A stretch of 64,000 bases of DNA, from positions 620,001 to 684,000 of the forward strand of contig JAITYX010000017.1 of assembly GCA_021018815.1 (NCBI GenBank), in the 5' to 3' direction. Position 1 is the stretch's first letter; every line of letters starts with the position of its first letter. Positions 38,370 through 49,500 of the stretch are shown here, piece by piece. Under the pieces are notes generated by a model. The model was not told where the DNA came from. It saw only the letters and a program-made list of their open reading frames with translations, and made no database searches. The translations under genes were made by a program, and so were the position numbers. Source of the DNA: Talinum fruticosum. Its lineage: Eukaryota; Streptophyta; Magnoliopsida; Caryophyllales; Talinaceae.

Positions 38370-38891
38370 AGGGAAATTGGACGTTATTAGTCCAATATTC
38401 GGGGGTGTTGGACGCCATTAATCCCAACTAGAGAATTAGACCCCAACATCCCCAATTTTGGACCTATTTACATTTCTTGCATCACAGTTAGTTAAACTCA
38501 ATTGGTAAATAACGTGGAAGTGGTTTTGTTACACGTAGATAATAATAATAATAAAAATTTATTTTTTAATGATAATTTAACAAAGTTGATAAAAAATACA
38601 ATTTAAACCTAATGTGTTCCTCCCCTCCCCCACGTGTTGTATTCTCTCTTTTTCTTTACTCTCTCTCTCCAAGGGGTAAAGATATTAGGTTTAACTTATA
38701 TTTGTTTTTTTACCATTTTTAAAAAAATTAATAATAATTTTATTTATTGTCAATGTGTAGCAGCACCGACGTCCACGTCATTCAAAAACGGAAATATAAA
38801 TAGGTTCAAAATTGAGAATATTCGCATCCAATTCTTAAGATTAGTGGTGTCCAACACCCCCAAACTTTAAATTATTAGGGTAAAATTCCCT
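38370..38891. mobile_element. inverted-repeat element interrupted at its left edge by the MITE
   Basis: The left terminus AGGGAAATTGG with GGGGGTGTTGGACGCC and the inverted right terminus AGGGAATTTTACC with GGGGGTGTTGGACACC form long imperfect terminal inverted repeats. An 8-bp direct repeat TTATTCAA sits at 37,923-37,930 (before the inserted MITE) and at 38,892-38,899, consistent with the element's target duplication, split by the later MITE. About 520 bp, no coding capacity. An 8-bp duplication suggests hAT or a Mutator-like element. Confidence 0.6.
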
Positions 38892-38899
38892 TTATTCAA

Positions 38900-39640
38900 A
38901 TTGTGGACATAATATCAGCAATGACAATATTATTCAACTTTAAAAATAATTACAATTTAATCCAAGCTATTAAATTTTGCGTTAAATATATTGATTTTCC
39001 GAGTATTGAATTTGCCTCGAATATATTGGTTTTGGAATATGACTTATGGGCTTGAGTACAATTTTAGCTAGAGGTCAAGTTTAAAATTATTCATATTTTT
39101 AAGTTAAAGTTTTAGTCCTTAAACCAAGCAAATACTGCCAAATTATAAATAGTTTGTGTCAATTGTTTATTTTCAAAGTTATTTTTTACTCCTATTCATT
39201 TCAATATTGTTCGTCTGTAGTTGCATATTTAATTATAAGTATATATTCTTATATAATCAATAATAAATCATAAAATTAAATAATTTATACGTGTTATATC
39301 AGCGTATATCACTCTAATAATCAATCGTAAAAATATGTGGTTGTAGGATTTGAAGATAAAAATATCAACAAATGTTTGACCATTGAACAAAATATTTAAA
39401 TTGCTTATAGTATCTTTATTTCGACATCCCTTGCTTCATGGATCATCCCATATCAAATAGCTCAAGAACAATCATGTTGCTCTAATTTTATATGGGTGTA
39501 CATTAAAGTAACAAGAGTGGAATCATATATGACCTGAACTATTATATCAATAATAATTAGATGAAAGCATAAATTAAGCTTAGTCAAAGTGGTGGAAGGG
39601 ACGAGTACTTATGGAAAAATTCATCCACTCCAACCCTAGC

Positions 39641-39684
<44 letters not shown>

Positions 39685-40312
39685 TATAAACTATTTCAAG
39701 GTGTTCAAATCAAATAAATAAAAATAATAATTGACGAAACTTTCAAAATTATTGGACCAATTAGTTTTTAAGCTTCTAACTTTAAGAGATGATTATAATT
39801 TTAATACAAAATTTTTTCCAATAGATAAAATATAAAATTATTATTATTTAACGAAAATAAATTTAGTATCATTCTAGAATCATTTGACTGTTTTTATATT
39901 TACGGGATGACGATGGAAAGAAACCTCCCTCTAGAAAGAACCAATTCAATGATTACGAAAATTGAATAATACATTGTATTCATGTAGATTTCACTTCGCA
40001 AATTGTTATCCAAAATGATAAAGATCAAGTGCGAGATGACACATACCTTGCAAAAAGCATTCACTATACACCAAGATTTTGAGGGTTCACTTTCATCCTT
40101 TACATCCATAAGTACTGAATTAGCCACACAACTACTAGTCAAACCCTTTCTAAATGTGATTTCAGTTTGGAGCAAAAGCACAAAAAACTACACCTTAATT
40201 GATGTGAACACTTCTTTCTTTACTACTTCACAACCAATCAATCAACCCAAAACCATCATCTCATTGAGGCATAAACACAAACACCTGGTGTGCAAACCCA
40301 GGAACCCTCCTC
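38900..40312. other. AT-rich intergenic DNA
   Basis: No supported gene. An (AAT)n microsatellite of about 14 units lies at 39,641-39,683. The end of this stretch probably holds the 3' UTR of the EVE gene. Confidence 0.5.
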
Positions 40313-40861
40313 TCATTCAACTCGCTTTCCCTCTGTCTCCTCCCCTTCTTTCTCGTCCTCTCCACCGGCCCCGTCCCCTTCGTACCCAGCACCCAATTCG
40401 CATACCCTCTCCCACACCTCCGCCGGAACCGGCACCACCGAAAGCCGGGGCTGTCGGAACAGGCCAAACCCAGAAACTTTCAGCCGCTCATCCCCCTTCA
40501 TCTCAGCCAAATCCACCGGGCGCCGCATCTCTCCAACCGCCGCCACGTCCACCGCAATCCCGCCATCTTCGCCGTCGTCGTAGCACTCCTTGACGACCCT
40601 GACAACACCCACGACGCGGCGGGCCTTGGCACCGGAATGATAGAAGAAACAGAGGTCTCCGAGTCTCATGGACTTAAGGTGTTTCTGGGCTTGCTTGTTC
40701 TTTACACCATCCCACTTAGATTTGCCGTCATTGGCCGATTGGTCCTCCCATGACCATTCTCCTACCTCTGTTTTCAGGAGCCAGTATTGTTTTTCCAACT
40801 TTGGGTTTGAATTTGGGGATTTCTCAATTGGCTTCGTGCTTTTCTTTCTTTGTTTTGCCAT
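40313..40861 (-). CDS. EVE-domain protein, THYN1-like
   Basis: A single uninterrupted frame of 182 aa. A lysine-rich N-terminus (KQRKKSTK) precedes the EVE domain, which starts at YWLLKTE (about residues 26-32) and contains SKWDGVKNKQAQKHL (about 48-62), the GDLCFFYHSG turn (about 68-77) and GVVRVVKE (about 85-92). EVE domains are PUA-related folds that in several proteins bind modified bases in DNA or RNA. The vertebrate relative is thymocyte nuclear protein 1. The protein ends in an acidic EDEKEGEETEGK tail. The start is the first in-frame ATG and no intron is needed. The + strand 196-codon proline-rich frame over the same DNA is an antisense artefact. Function in plants is not known to me; a nuclear location is plausible from the basic N-terminus. 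Confidence 0.9.
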   Translation of the reverse strand: MAKQRKKSTKPIEKSPNSNPKLEKQYWLLKTEVGEWSWEDQSANDGKSKWDGVKNKQAQKHLKSMRLGDLCFFYHSGAKARRVVGVVRVVKECYDDGEDGGIAVDVAAVGEMRRPVDLAEMKGDERLKVSGFGLFRQPRLSVVPVPAEVWERVCELGAGYEGDGAGGEDEKEGEETEGKRVE

Positions 40862-41688
40862 TCTTTGATTTGTGGGAGGTTCTGAAAATACTTGGAATTG
40901 GCAAGATGGGGTTTTAGAATTTGATTTTAGTTCAAGTACATGGGGTTTTAGGCGGGAGAAGAAGGGCCGTTTGGCGCCAATTTTTTTGCCCTCTAGTTTG
41001 TGATGGTTTGGTTTGGTGCTAACTTCTATTAGGTACCTTCAACTCATTTGGCATAATCATTGATAGCTTCAAACAAAAAAGAAAAAACATACAAAACCAT
41101 ACAATTATAAAGAGTCATTGGAACCGATTTAATATTACTTTAAATGTTTAAAAAATAACAACCCATCTAAAAATCTCTATTGTAATGGAGTCAAAATGTA
41201 AAAGTACACACAGAATTATATACATAGGCACCAATTTCATATGATTTAAATAACAAAGTGAAAAAATTTAGAGAACCCTTCTCACAAAGTATGCTTATTC
41301 ATCATCACAATCTAATCACTTGCAATAGTTTTTTTTTTTTCTCACCAAAAGAAATGGATCGAGGTCTATTAAAGTTTTTATATTAAAATCGGATGATGCA
41401 TTACGGCATTCTATATCAATCACAATTTACCGATGTGTTATGTTTTCAGTTTAATTTTCAAAGATGACAATTTGGGTAAATTTCTTTACATAACGTTGTT
41501 TAAGTTGTTTGTTATATCTCAACTTTTAAAAAAACATATCCAAGTTATAAAATTTAAGTCCGATTATATGATGTGCTTTTTTCAACACCCCATTGACATT
41601 CTCTAATACAAAGAACTGAACAAAATGACACAAATATGCCAATCCTCACTTTTCAAATAACATTGGAGAGGTTGGGGAGGAGGGAGGA
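40862..41688. other. promoter side of the EVE gene and intergenic DNA
   Basis: No coding signal seen. Contains AT-rich tracts only. Confidence 0.5.
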
Positions 41689-41775
41689 ATGATGAAGAAG
41701 ACTACGCTCCAAGCTACAACGAAAGCAGCTTCAGGAAGCCATAATGTCAAGAAAACTTTGTCGCACTTGTCTCAG
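41689..41775 (+). other. orphan exon-like ORF ending in a splice donor
   Basis: ATGATGAAGAAG starts 29 codons (beginning MMKKTTLQATTKAASG) that run uninterrupted to TCTCAG|GTAACT, a good donor in phase 0. The preceding AGGAGGGAGGA purine stretch resembles a leader. No matching second exon was recognised downstream: the next 300 bp hold the U1 promoter and gene. It may be a remnant, a small gene that hosts U1 in an intron, or chance. Confidence 0.25.
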
Positions 41776-41903
41776 GTAACTCTCCAAGTCTAGCTTTTAC
41801 TTGCTTTGGCAAAATAAACCCATATTTGCTGCAGGTTAAACACGCCTTATAGTCTCAGATAAAAGATCAAAAAAATTCCAGCTTAAAGGTAGCTGATTTC
41901 ATC

Positions 41904-41914
41904 ATCCCACATCG
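41904..41914 (+). promoter_or_regulatory. plant snRNA upstream sequence element (USE) of U1
   Basis: ATCCCACATCG is a perfect match to the plant USE consensus RTCCCACATCG. It lies 32 nt before the TATA box, the wider spacing typical of Pol II-transcribed plant snRNA genes. Confidence 0.92.
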
Positions 41915-41946
41915 ACAGAGGGAATATACTGCGAGAGAATGAAGTC

Positions 41947-41954
41947 TATAAAAT
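41947..41954 (+). promoter_or_regulatory. TATA box of U1
   Basis: TATAAAAT lies 31 nt upstream of the U1 first base at 41,978, the normal position. Confidence 0.9.
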
Positions 41955-41977
41955 AAAAGCTTGATGTATTGAACAAC

Positions 41978-42140
41978 ATACTTACCTGGACGGGGTCTAT
42001 GGACGATCAGGGTGGTCCATGGCCTAGGATGGTGACCTCCATTGCACTAGGGAGGGGCGCCAGCCTAAGATCTCCCCAATGAGGGAGAGTCTACGTCATA
42101 ATTTGTGGCAGCGGGGGCCTGCGTTCGCGCGGCCCCTGTG
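41978..42140 (+). ncRNA. U1 spliceosomal snRNA
   Basis: U1 recognises 5' splice sites through its first nucleotides. The 5' end ATACTTACCTGG contains the ACTTACCTG that pairs with donors. Next come stem-loop regions with CCATGGCCTAGG and TGACCTCCATTGCAC, the Sm site (ATAATTTGTGG, about 42,100) and the terminal hairpin GGGGCCTGCGTTCGCGCGGCCCC. Length is about 163 nt, as in other plants. Downstream, CAAAATGAGTTCGAA is close to the plant 3'-end box CA(N)AGTNNAA, with one extra base. With a perfect USE and TATA box upstream, this looks like a functional copy. Some loop positions differ from the Arabidopsis sequence as I remember it, so a diverged variant is possible. Confidence 0.95.
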
Positions 42141-42155
42141 CAAAATGAGTTCGAA
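42141..42155 (+). terminator. snRNA 3'-end processing box
   Basis: CAAAATGAGTTCGAA follows the U1 terminal stem directly and resembles the plant CA(N)3-10AGTNNAA element. The AGT to AA spacing is one base longer than consensus. Confidence 0.65.
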
Positions 42156-42582
42156 ATAAGATATTATAGTTCTGTTTATTTCTATCTCAATTGTAAATAA
42201 TCTTATTAGACATAGTGGAGGTGTCCACTTGTATGGGGTGGTAAGGTAAAGCACAGCCTTGGTGACTGACCCAAACTTAATTTAATTATCTGTAGTAATA
42301 TAAGGCCTTGTTTTCTTTATATACATCGTTATTGCCTAGCTGATTGTGTATGAAAAAGTTCCAAGATGTGTTCGGGAGCATCATTCTTATTGATGCATGG
42401 CAAAAATTATGCAGTCCAAACTTGCATTCTTCTTATTATTGCCCTTTTAAGCTAAATCAATCCAATTATTTCTTACAGAGAGGAAGTGTAAAACCCAAAA
42501 GAGACAAGCATGTCCTGCTACTTATAATTTGAAGAAAGAACTGAATAGTAGAAGTCAATTGTAAAGTAATCGGGCCAGTACC
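42156..42582. other. spacer between the two USE units
   Basis: About 430 bp without recognisable features; a 62-codon + frame at 42,344-42,532 has no family resemblance. Confidence 0.5.
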
Positions 42583-42634
42583 GTCCCACATCGACAGATA
42601 ACAAGGACTGTCTTGTGTAGAGCTACTATACATA
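42583..42634 (+). promoter_or_regulatory. second USE/TATA snRNA-type promoter
   Basis: GTCCCACATCG (42,583-42,593) is a perfect USE, and the following ACAG is shared with the U1 copy. TATACATA lies at 42,627-42,634, leaving a 33-nt gap, nearly the same as in the U1 promoter. By the known plant rule this spacing predicts Pol II rather than Pol III. Confidence 0.8.
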
Positions 42635-42645
42635 TTAGGACTGTC

Positions 42646-42840
42646 CGCTGAAAACTTTGCTACGGCCTGGCAGGGGTGCGTGGCGACTCGTTAGTGAACG
42701 AATAGTGATGGCGGGACGTGCCGACACCACCTATAACGAACACAGTACTTGAGGCGGGTGAGGAATCCCCGTCCTACTTCGGTGGGCCTTGCCCGCCAAT
42801 ATTTGGAAAGCCCCCTCAGTGCAGCTCACCGGTTGGCCCA
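42646..42840 (+). ncRNA. unidentified structured RNA driven by a USE/TATA promoter
   Basis: A GC-rich stretch in AT-rich surroundings begins at the expected distance downstream of the TATA box (start about 42,650-42,660). Possible helices: CGCTGA (42,646-42,651) with TCAGTG (42,816-42,821) closing the whole; TCGTT with AACGA (about 42,687-42,702); GGCGGG (42,753-42,758) with CCCGCC (42,792-42,797), enclosing AGG/CCT and CCC/GGG pairs. An AATATTTGG near 42,798 is a weak Sm-site-like word. The sequence is not U1, U2, U4, U5, U6, U11, U12, U3, 7SL or telomerase RNA as far as I recognise, and it lacks a CTAAACCCT template. RNase MRP RNA is one possibility I cannot test. Limits are approximate. 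Confidence 0.5.
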
Positions 42841-43908
42841 TTTCTTAGGACACTGTTGCGACTAATTCGGCCCAAATCCTAGAACATTTTGGTGATTAAA
42901 CTGATAAGAGAAGGCACTACCCGCCATCACTGTTCCTCGGCAATAATTGAAAAAACGCAAGGAATGAATTTCCGTTTGGAGACACCTCGTGCGATTTTTT
43001 TTGATCTGTTTTTCCTCGGTTTGGATTCCTGATGTGAAATAGCATTTTTCTTGCACACTTCTCCCTTCTTAAAACGAAGCCATTGCGACTCGCCTTTGAT
43101 TTGGGATGTGAGATACCATTTTCATTCTCGCACTTCTCCCTTACTAAAACTTTAATCTTGTGTTTTTTTTGTGTACAAATATATGTTAAAATCGTATAAT
43201 ATACCAATCAAGGCAAGGTGAATTGCTAAATGTAAATTTCAGACTCACATGTTCATTATTTGATATTTCATCAGAAAAAGAGAGTATAAATTGAATTTAA
43301 AAGCTCCAGTCAAGTCCAGAAAGAATTGCTTCCAAATAATCCATCTCATTCTTCGTTAACCAAGTAAGATGGGGCAAAATCTTTTGATATACAAAAATAG
43401 TCAGAATGTATGAGCTATCAACTCCTAGTTCCAGATGCCAATAGGCTAGTTAGATCTCTTTTTCATTGGGAATTAACTTCATTTGTTGGAAAACCATTGG
43501 GACTGCAACTAGATTTTGGACTTAGCCGCCCACCGAGCCGCTGACATCAACTGTTCAAAGGTGATTGCAAACTATCAAGTGTCATAAAACTCGTGCATGA
43601 GAAGTTAAGCCTACACACAGTTATCAAGAATGGTCATTACCTGACGATGAGCTTTTAGGTGCCAAGCGATCTGGAGACTAAACTAGAACAACCCAAGTTT
43701 CCAAATCAACGATCTCCAAAGATCGAGATGGTAACTATGAGCAAAGTTAGGGTGCATGGACACTGTCTACAGAAAACAGAGATTTTGACGAGGGCGCAAT
43801 TGAATATTTACTGATCAAGCACTGGATTGCACAGTTTAACAATCAGGGGACTCCAAGTTACATGACAGCTACCACTGTGACTTTTCAATTATTGCTACTT
43901 CTCTATTG
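42841..43908. other. intergenic DNA and probable PP2C 3' UTR
   Basis: 43,250-43,908 is probably 3' untranslated sequence of the minus-strand PP2C gene. Near 42,990-43,150 an imperfect direct repeat (CGCACTTCTCCCTTACTAAAAC and CACACTTCTCCCTTCTTAAAAC-like) is present. No other gene recognised. Confidence 0.5.
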
Positions 43909-46900
43909 CTATTTGCTCACAGGGGCAGCACATTGTACTTGATGAGGTGAAGGGTGGAAAAACAGACAAATAGCAGAGATATCATCAATTGCTATCCCTC
44001 TACGCTTTCGCTTCCATGATTGGACTGCGTGCTCTACTAGTTGTTTAGCCGCCTTGGCACGATCTGGGGTTGAAGATATGATCTCCACCGCTTCCTGATT
44101 CGAGATTACATCCCACACCTTGCATAGAGACAGGCAATGTACCATGTTACTGGTTTGACAAATAGAAGAGGAGGTCTTAATGGATGACAAGCAGGGCATA
44201 GACCGAACTAGTCCCTGGACAAAGGGAATTACTTATTCATCATCGGTTAGGCTTGGTTACCGGAATTCCGTCCAGCCATGTTTATTTGGACTCTTCATGT
44301 AGCCTCAACTACCCATGCCAAACAGTAATCACATGCTTTGTTATGGACAAGAAGATTTAATAACCCTTCATTTTAGATACATAGAAGGTTTTCAAGCAAA
44401 AGGTCGTATGTTAACACTCAGAGGAGATGTTATTGTAGACAACCTTATCCTTGAACCAGCATCCAGGTTGATTATAACCTTGCATAATCATTTGCACATA
44501 ACGAAATTTTGCCAAATTAGAGGGAATGATGGTTGCGACTGCCATCACCCTTCCAAGCTATCTATGTCTGAACATTTGGCAATGGCATTTTAATTCCCCT
44601 CTTTACTAATAAGCTGGATATATAAATAATAAAAAATGTATAAGCATATTCTAATTTCACTTATTTTGCAAATTTTGAACCATGGAGAGACCAGACTCAT
44701 TTGAACAAATTACTACTCGTTTGATCGCCGTTTCAGAGTTTGATCAGCCTAATGTACATGACGTCAATTTAATATGCTCTCCAAGTCGTACGACACCTTA
44801 TGGGTTAAGTAAAGCACTATTCAACCGCTCAAAACTTCAGATCAGGAATATAAAAAAGAAGATTAAAAAAGGAGCTAGAGTGCATTATTCTAGTGTGCGC
44901 ATGGAGCATAAATAAACCCAAAAAAAAAGATATGCGACATACCCCATCAGTTGCCATTACAACGAACTGGTCTTTGCCGCTAATATTCCTTTGAGTCACT
45001 TCAGGCACTGATATAAGGCCAAAATCCTTAATGCAATAATCCCCAAAAGCTCTGGACATTGCCAGCCCCGGCAACTCTTCATCAGGCAGCCACACCCTGT
45101 GGACTCCCGGCTCATCTTCTAGGCAGAACACTCGCCCATTACATTTGGTTATACGCTCAGCCTCCTCTGTTTATGAGCAACACAACAAAAGAGATCATAT
45201 TTAAGCTTACAATATTTCCACTTCCGTGTAGAGCTATTTTCTTCAGCTTAAATTATTTTTAATATGGATTTACCCTGATTTCAGGGTTTTTTTCAAGATT
45301 TCAAATCTACATTTGTCTACATTTATTTTATACTTTTCATGCCATGTTAGTTGATAACGCAATAAGCGCAATCACAATGATGGTTTCAACACTTCAGTCA
45401 CAATAGACAGTTACCTAAGCTTTTGAGAAGCTTAGGATAGACTACGTAGAAGGGGATGAGAATAGAGGAAAGTGGCAAACTCACGAGGGAGATTGGGCTT
45501 GAAATCAATAGTGAGCTGCACAGCGACCAAGTCACCATCATCCGAAGTAGTAGCTAATACAGCACGCGAGTCGCCAACATTTGCAATGATGATTTTTTCA
45601 TCCTGACACCCAAATAATGTCAACTACTAGTTTCAATAATGACATCCATGATGCTGATTATCATGTCTGCTGAACCTGAATCTTTTAATTTTGCTTTTAT
45701 TGATGAAATCACAATAAATGCAATTGCACACATAAGATTGTTCCGTTTCTTATTTGAAGATGGTTTATTTTGTTTTGCATGGATATTTTAAACTAAAGCC
45801 ATAACTCTTTCAGCTGATTACTAAGGCACCAGGTCCCCCAGCTTCATTAGTGACTACTTCGACAGATATCAAACTGTCCGAGAAAACACCATGCAAGTAT
45901 ATCCTTTCACTCCTAGCTAGCATCAAGCAGTGACAAAAACTAAAGAAGATGAGGAACCTCTCCTAAAGGTTCAGACAAATGACTAATATCAGCAGGCTCA
46001 AGAGTTAGAAAGCCCAATGCATAGGTGGAAGTCACTAACTTAGACAACTTGCAACTAAACCCTCGCCTAGTTTAAGCTGGTTAAAATAATCAGGACAAAA
46101 AATAGAGTAATGTACTGGGAGGTACCTAATCCTACACTAATTCTGAATTTTCTGCCCACCAAATTTCAGACCATCACCATAAAAAGGTAACATATGGCAA
46201 AATGAATTAATAATTTTCCCTTTAAGGAGACACATATAGACATAAACTAATGAATCTATAGATTTTAATAAAGAGTAGTCAGTAGTAATCATTCATCATT
46301 AGGACAGATTCTGCATCCAACAAAAAGATTGGTTGATGGCTAATCTTTACAGCCGCGAAGTTTGCTAGAAAACGATGGGGCTTACCATCCAAACCACTAA
46401 TCACAGATTAAGAACCGTCTTTTGACAATATATTGAGTAACGACGAGGCATTATATATTTAGGAGTAGATTCACCTAAAGATAATGTGTATCCAATATCA
46501 AACAAGATTATCCCTAGATATAAGCAGAACACATTGAAAGCAAAATCTTTCATTGTTTATAACGTGTGGTTGAGAAGAATTGGGGCAAAAAGCTATATCA
46601 CAAACCATAGCATCTATGCATCATATTCAGGAGTTTCTGACTTTTTCAAGTAGGACCTTGCTCACAATTCTAGCTTTTCTAATTGGAGAGGCATATCTTG
46701 GTGCATTGGTGATCATAGATATTGTAACACAATGAGGCCACACAAATCCTAGCGGGACCACCAACAAATGACCACTTCGGAATTCAAGAGAGTTGGTTGC
46801 TTGAGATATGAGAAGATGTTAAATCATCAAGCAATACAAAGTGTTTTCATATGGGAAGGAGGGTCGGCATCAGGGATATGGATATGGATATGGGTAAATT

Positions 46901-48252
46901 CACCAACATTAGATCAAGAATCCATCAAGTTAAAGATTGAATTGGTGAGAATTTTTTTTTATGCAATTGGTGAGAATAAAAGACCTTACATTTTTTGAGG
47001 GGAATGGCATGTATACTAAAGTAACTGATTCCTGATTCTCAAGATCAAGCAATTGAACTCAGATTACTTCTTAGTCTATTGAATATTTAATATTCCTTCA
47101 ATACTTTTCCACTTTCTTGCACCTAGTTGTTGCTGACAGCATGGAACTTGCAAGTCTTATGAACACCTTTCAGCAAACTTCTCACCGTTTGAAGGTTGTA
47201 ACTTCAGCAGCACACAATTTATGACCTATTTACTACTAGCATGAATAGCAGTTCTTGGCAAGCATATACACAAAATAATGGTATGGTTCACCATTCAAGC
47301 ACTAAGTATTTCTCCATTACTGCCTCCATTTGCTTCTAACCAAGAAAAGCACTAGGGGTTACCTAAAGAGTGACAGCTACCTCTCCTCTCCACTGTTTGG
47401 GAGCCCGTAAATAAAGGGGCAATGACAAAGCAAGTTACCTGTCTGACAATAGAGAGTGCAGTCGTCCCACTGTAAAATGCATCGATCTTTCGGTGCTGCC
47501 CTAGTTCTTGATCAATAGTAGCACATGTCCTCAAGTATGAATGCTTCCAAATATTGAACCAATGCATCTTTTTATCTTCATCAAAATCCGGGTCAAGCGC
47601 TGCTTGAGCGAGGGTTTCTTGCCAGTTGCATAACAATGAGGGAGGCATTGATTCCCTCACCGCCTTAGCGACAAAATGGCCCCATGGACCATGCCCATCG
47701 AAAATCCCACAAAATATCATGTCTGGTTGACATCCAAACCCCTGCCATCAACATAAACCAAAGCCCATTCTTTTAAATATGGAATAATCAATTATTTATT
47801 TGATGAGAATATGATGGAATAATCAATCATAAACTCAGACCAGTTCATTTCTTCAGAGAGAATAAACCAACCTAACAGAGCAAAATCTGACAGAAACAAC
47901 AAAACATTAAACCTACTGACAGAATTATTTCATGAGCTTCAAATAACTTATTTTAGAGGGTTCAATGAAAAGAAAATTATGCAATGTCTAATATGGCATA
48001 GCATACCTCCCAAACTATGCAGCAATCTTGATTAATGCCTTTCTGGCCTCTCTTTGTGCAAACCGAAGCAAAATTCTTCGATCCATCAACATGAACAGTA
48101 CCAGAAGACCTCAATATCAGGTCATTCTTCTTAGCATTCTTAGCCATGAAATCTGCAGTTTCCCTACCAATATCACCACTCCCTGAATTCTTTACTCTTT
48201 TGGTGAAAAACGACCTTGCCAGCCCATCAAACATTGATGACCAATGACCCAT
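43909..48252 (-). CDS. protein phosphatase 2C, plant clade E-like
   Basis: A Mg/Mn-dependent Ser/Thr phosphatase of 366 aa. Minus-strand coding exons: 48007-48252, 47439-47741, 45485-45602, 44943-45166, 43909-44118. All junctions are GT-AG and in phase, with no frameshift. It starts MGHWSSMFDGLARSF; Gly2 makes N-myristoylation possible, as in several clade E members. Catalytic motifs: RGQKGINQD, GIFDGHGPWG (metal-binding Asp), IIIANVGDSRAVLA, GLAMSRAFGDY, ATDG|VWDVISNQE (split by the last intron) and DDISAICLFF near the C-terminus. The ATG is the best start because upstream in-frame codons lie across a probable 5' UTR acceptor (TCTGCAG). The closest Arabidopsis relatives that I recall are PP2C74-like proteins, but the orthologue cannot be fixed without alignment. 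The second intron is 1.8 kb. Confidence 0.93.
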
Positions 48253-49500
48253 TTCTATCTGCTGCAGACGCAATGCCAACCAATCAATTCCCAGCAAATT
48301 AAACTTAATGCTTAACTTATATAGAGAATCCCAGAAAATTTATATATGAATTTGAAGCAAAACAATCATCAAGTAAAGCATATGGGATTTTTGAAAGATT
48401 AAACTTGAAGGGAATGTTTTGGGAAGGTTGTGATCTGACTCAGAAAGACAGGAATCCTACACTATTTAGTATGGATTTCCTGGGGCTAAGAAGAGGATAA
48501 ATCCAGAAGTGATTAAAGTCGCACTATAACTATCTATCTAAGAAAAGCAGGGAATATTCAAGCTTACATGGAATTCCAACACTATTGCAGATGGGGTATT
48601 ATCTCTATCTGGTTTGCCGAAAAATTGTCAGACAATTCACATAGAAATACACAGAATACATTAAAAAAAGGAAAAGGCTCTTGAATCTTAACATGTGGTG
48701 ATCAAGAAATGAAGAGCTTTAAGCTTCTGAGTTCCTTTCTCTCTCCTTTGTCCTTCATTTTATTAAAGATCTCATTGGATCAAGCTAATCATATGTGCTC
48801 CACAAAACTCATTTGGCCCTAATTTTAAAAATAGATTAACTTAGAAGACAGGGGAGGCAAGAAAAACTTCATCAGGCAAAACTCTTGCCCGTTAAACACT
48901 AAACAATACACAATTTGCAGAAGGGTCCCATTTAATCTTTGTTCCAAAACCACATTCTTAATCCATAAAAATACTGGTATCGTTTTCTGATTAAAGCAAA
49001 CCCTTCCACTCCAAAACCAACCCCCCCAAAAAAAAGGGCCAAAATTATGAAATCTTAATAACCCATTTTAGTAAAAAATAAAAACATCAAAACCCAGAAT
49101 CCTTAGCTATTTTATAGAGACAAAACCCACAAGAAAAGCGAAAGGCAAGTAAATGATGTAGACGCAGTGCAACTGAAGTCCAAAAGTATAAAAGAGGCAC
49201 CTTGTTATTGCTTGTTATTCCAAATTTTGCAACGACAGTGAGCTGTGGGAAGAGAGAAAGTGAAATCAGAGAACCAGAAATTGCTGCAGGATCTGGAGAA
49301 GGGAAAATCCTAAGTGGGATTGGAATATACAAAACTGGGCAGAGCCAATATCTCCAGAAAATGAGGGAAGAAATGGATCAGAGGAGTCCATATCTTGTCT
49401 TCCCAATGGTTCTGGCCTGGTGTTTTATTGAGGGAGAGAGAACAAGAGAGCGGGACAGAGAAGAACCAAAGGTGGAATTTTGGTGTATAACGATACAAAA
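48253..49500 (-). promoter_or_regulatory. 5' UTR, probable leader intron and promoter of the PP2C gene
   Basis: An acceptor-like TCTGCAG lies just upstream of the start codon, and purine-rich GAGAGAGAACAAGAGAG (plus strand) near 49,430-49,460 suggests the transcription start region. Boundaries cannot be set from sequence. Confidence 0.45.

Noticed and set aside
40003..40593. 196-codon + strand proline-rich frame
   Set aside because: It is antisense to the EVE-domain gene, whose motifs are clear; the codon pattern reflects that gene's composition.
42646..42840. Plant telomerase RNA
   Set aside because: It shares the promoter type, but no CTAAACCCT-type template is present and the USE-TATA spacing is of the Pol II kind.
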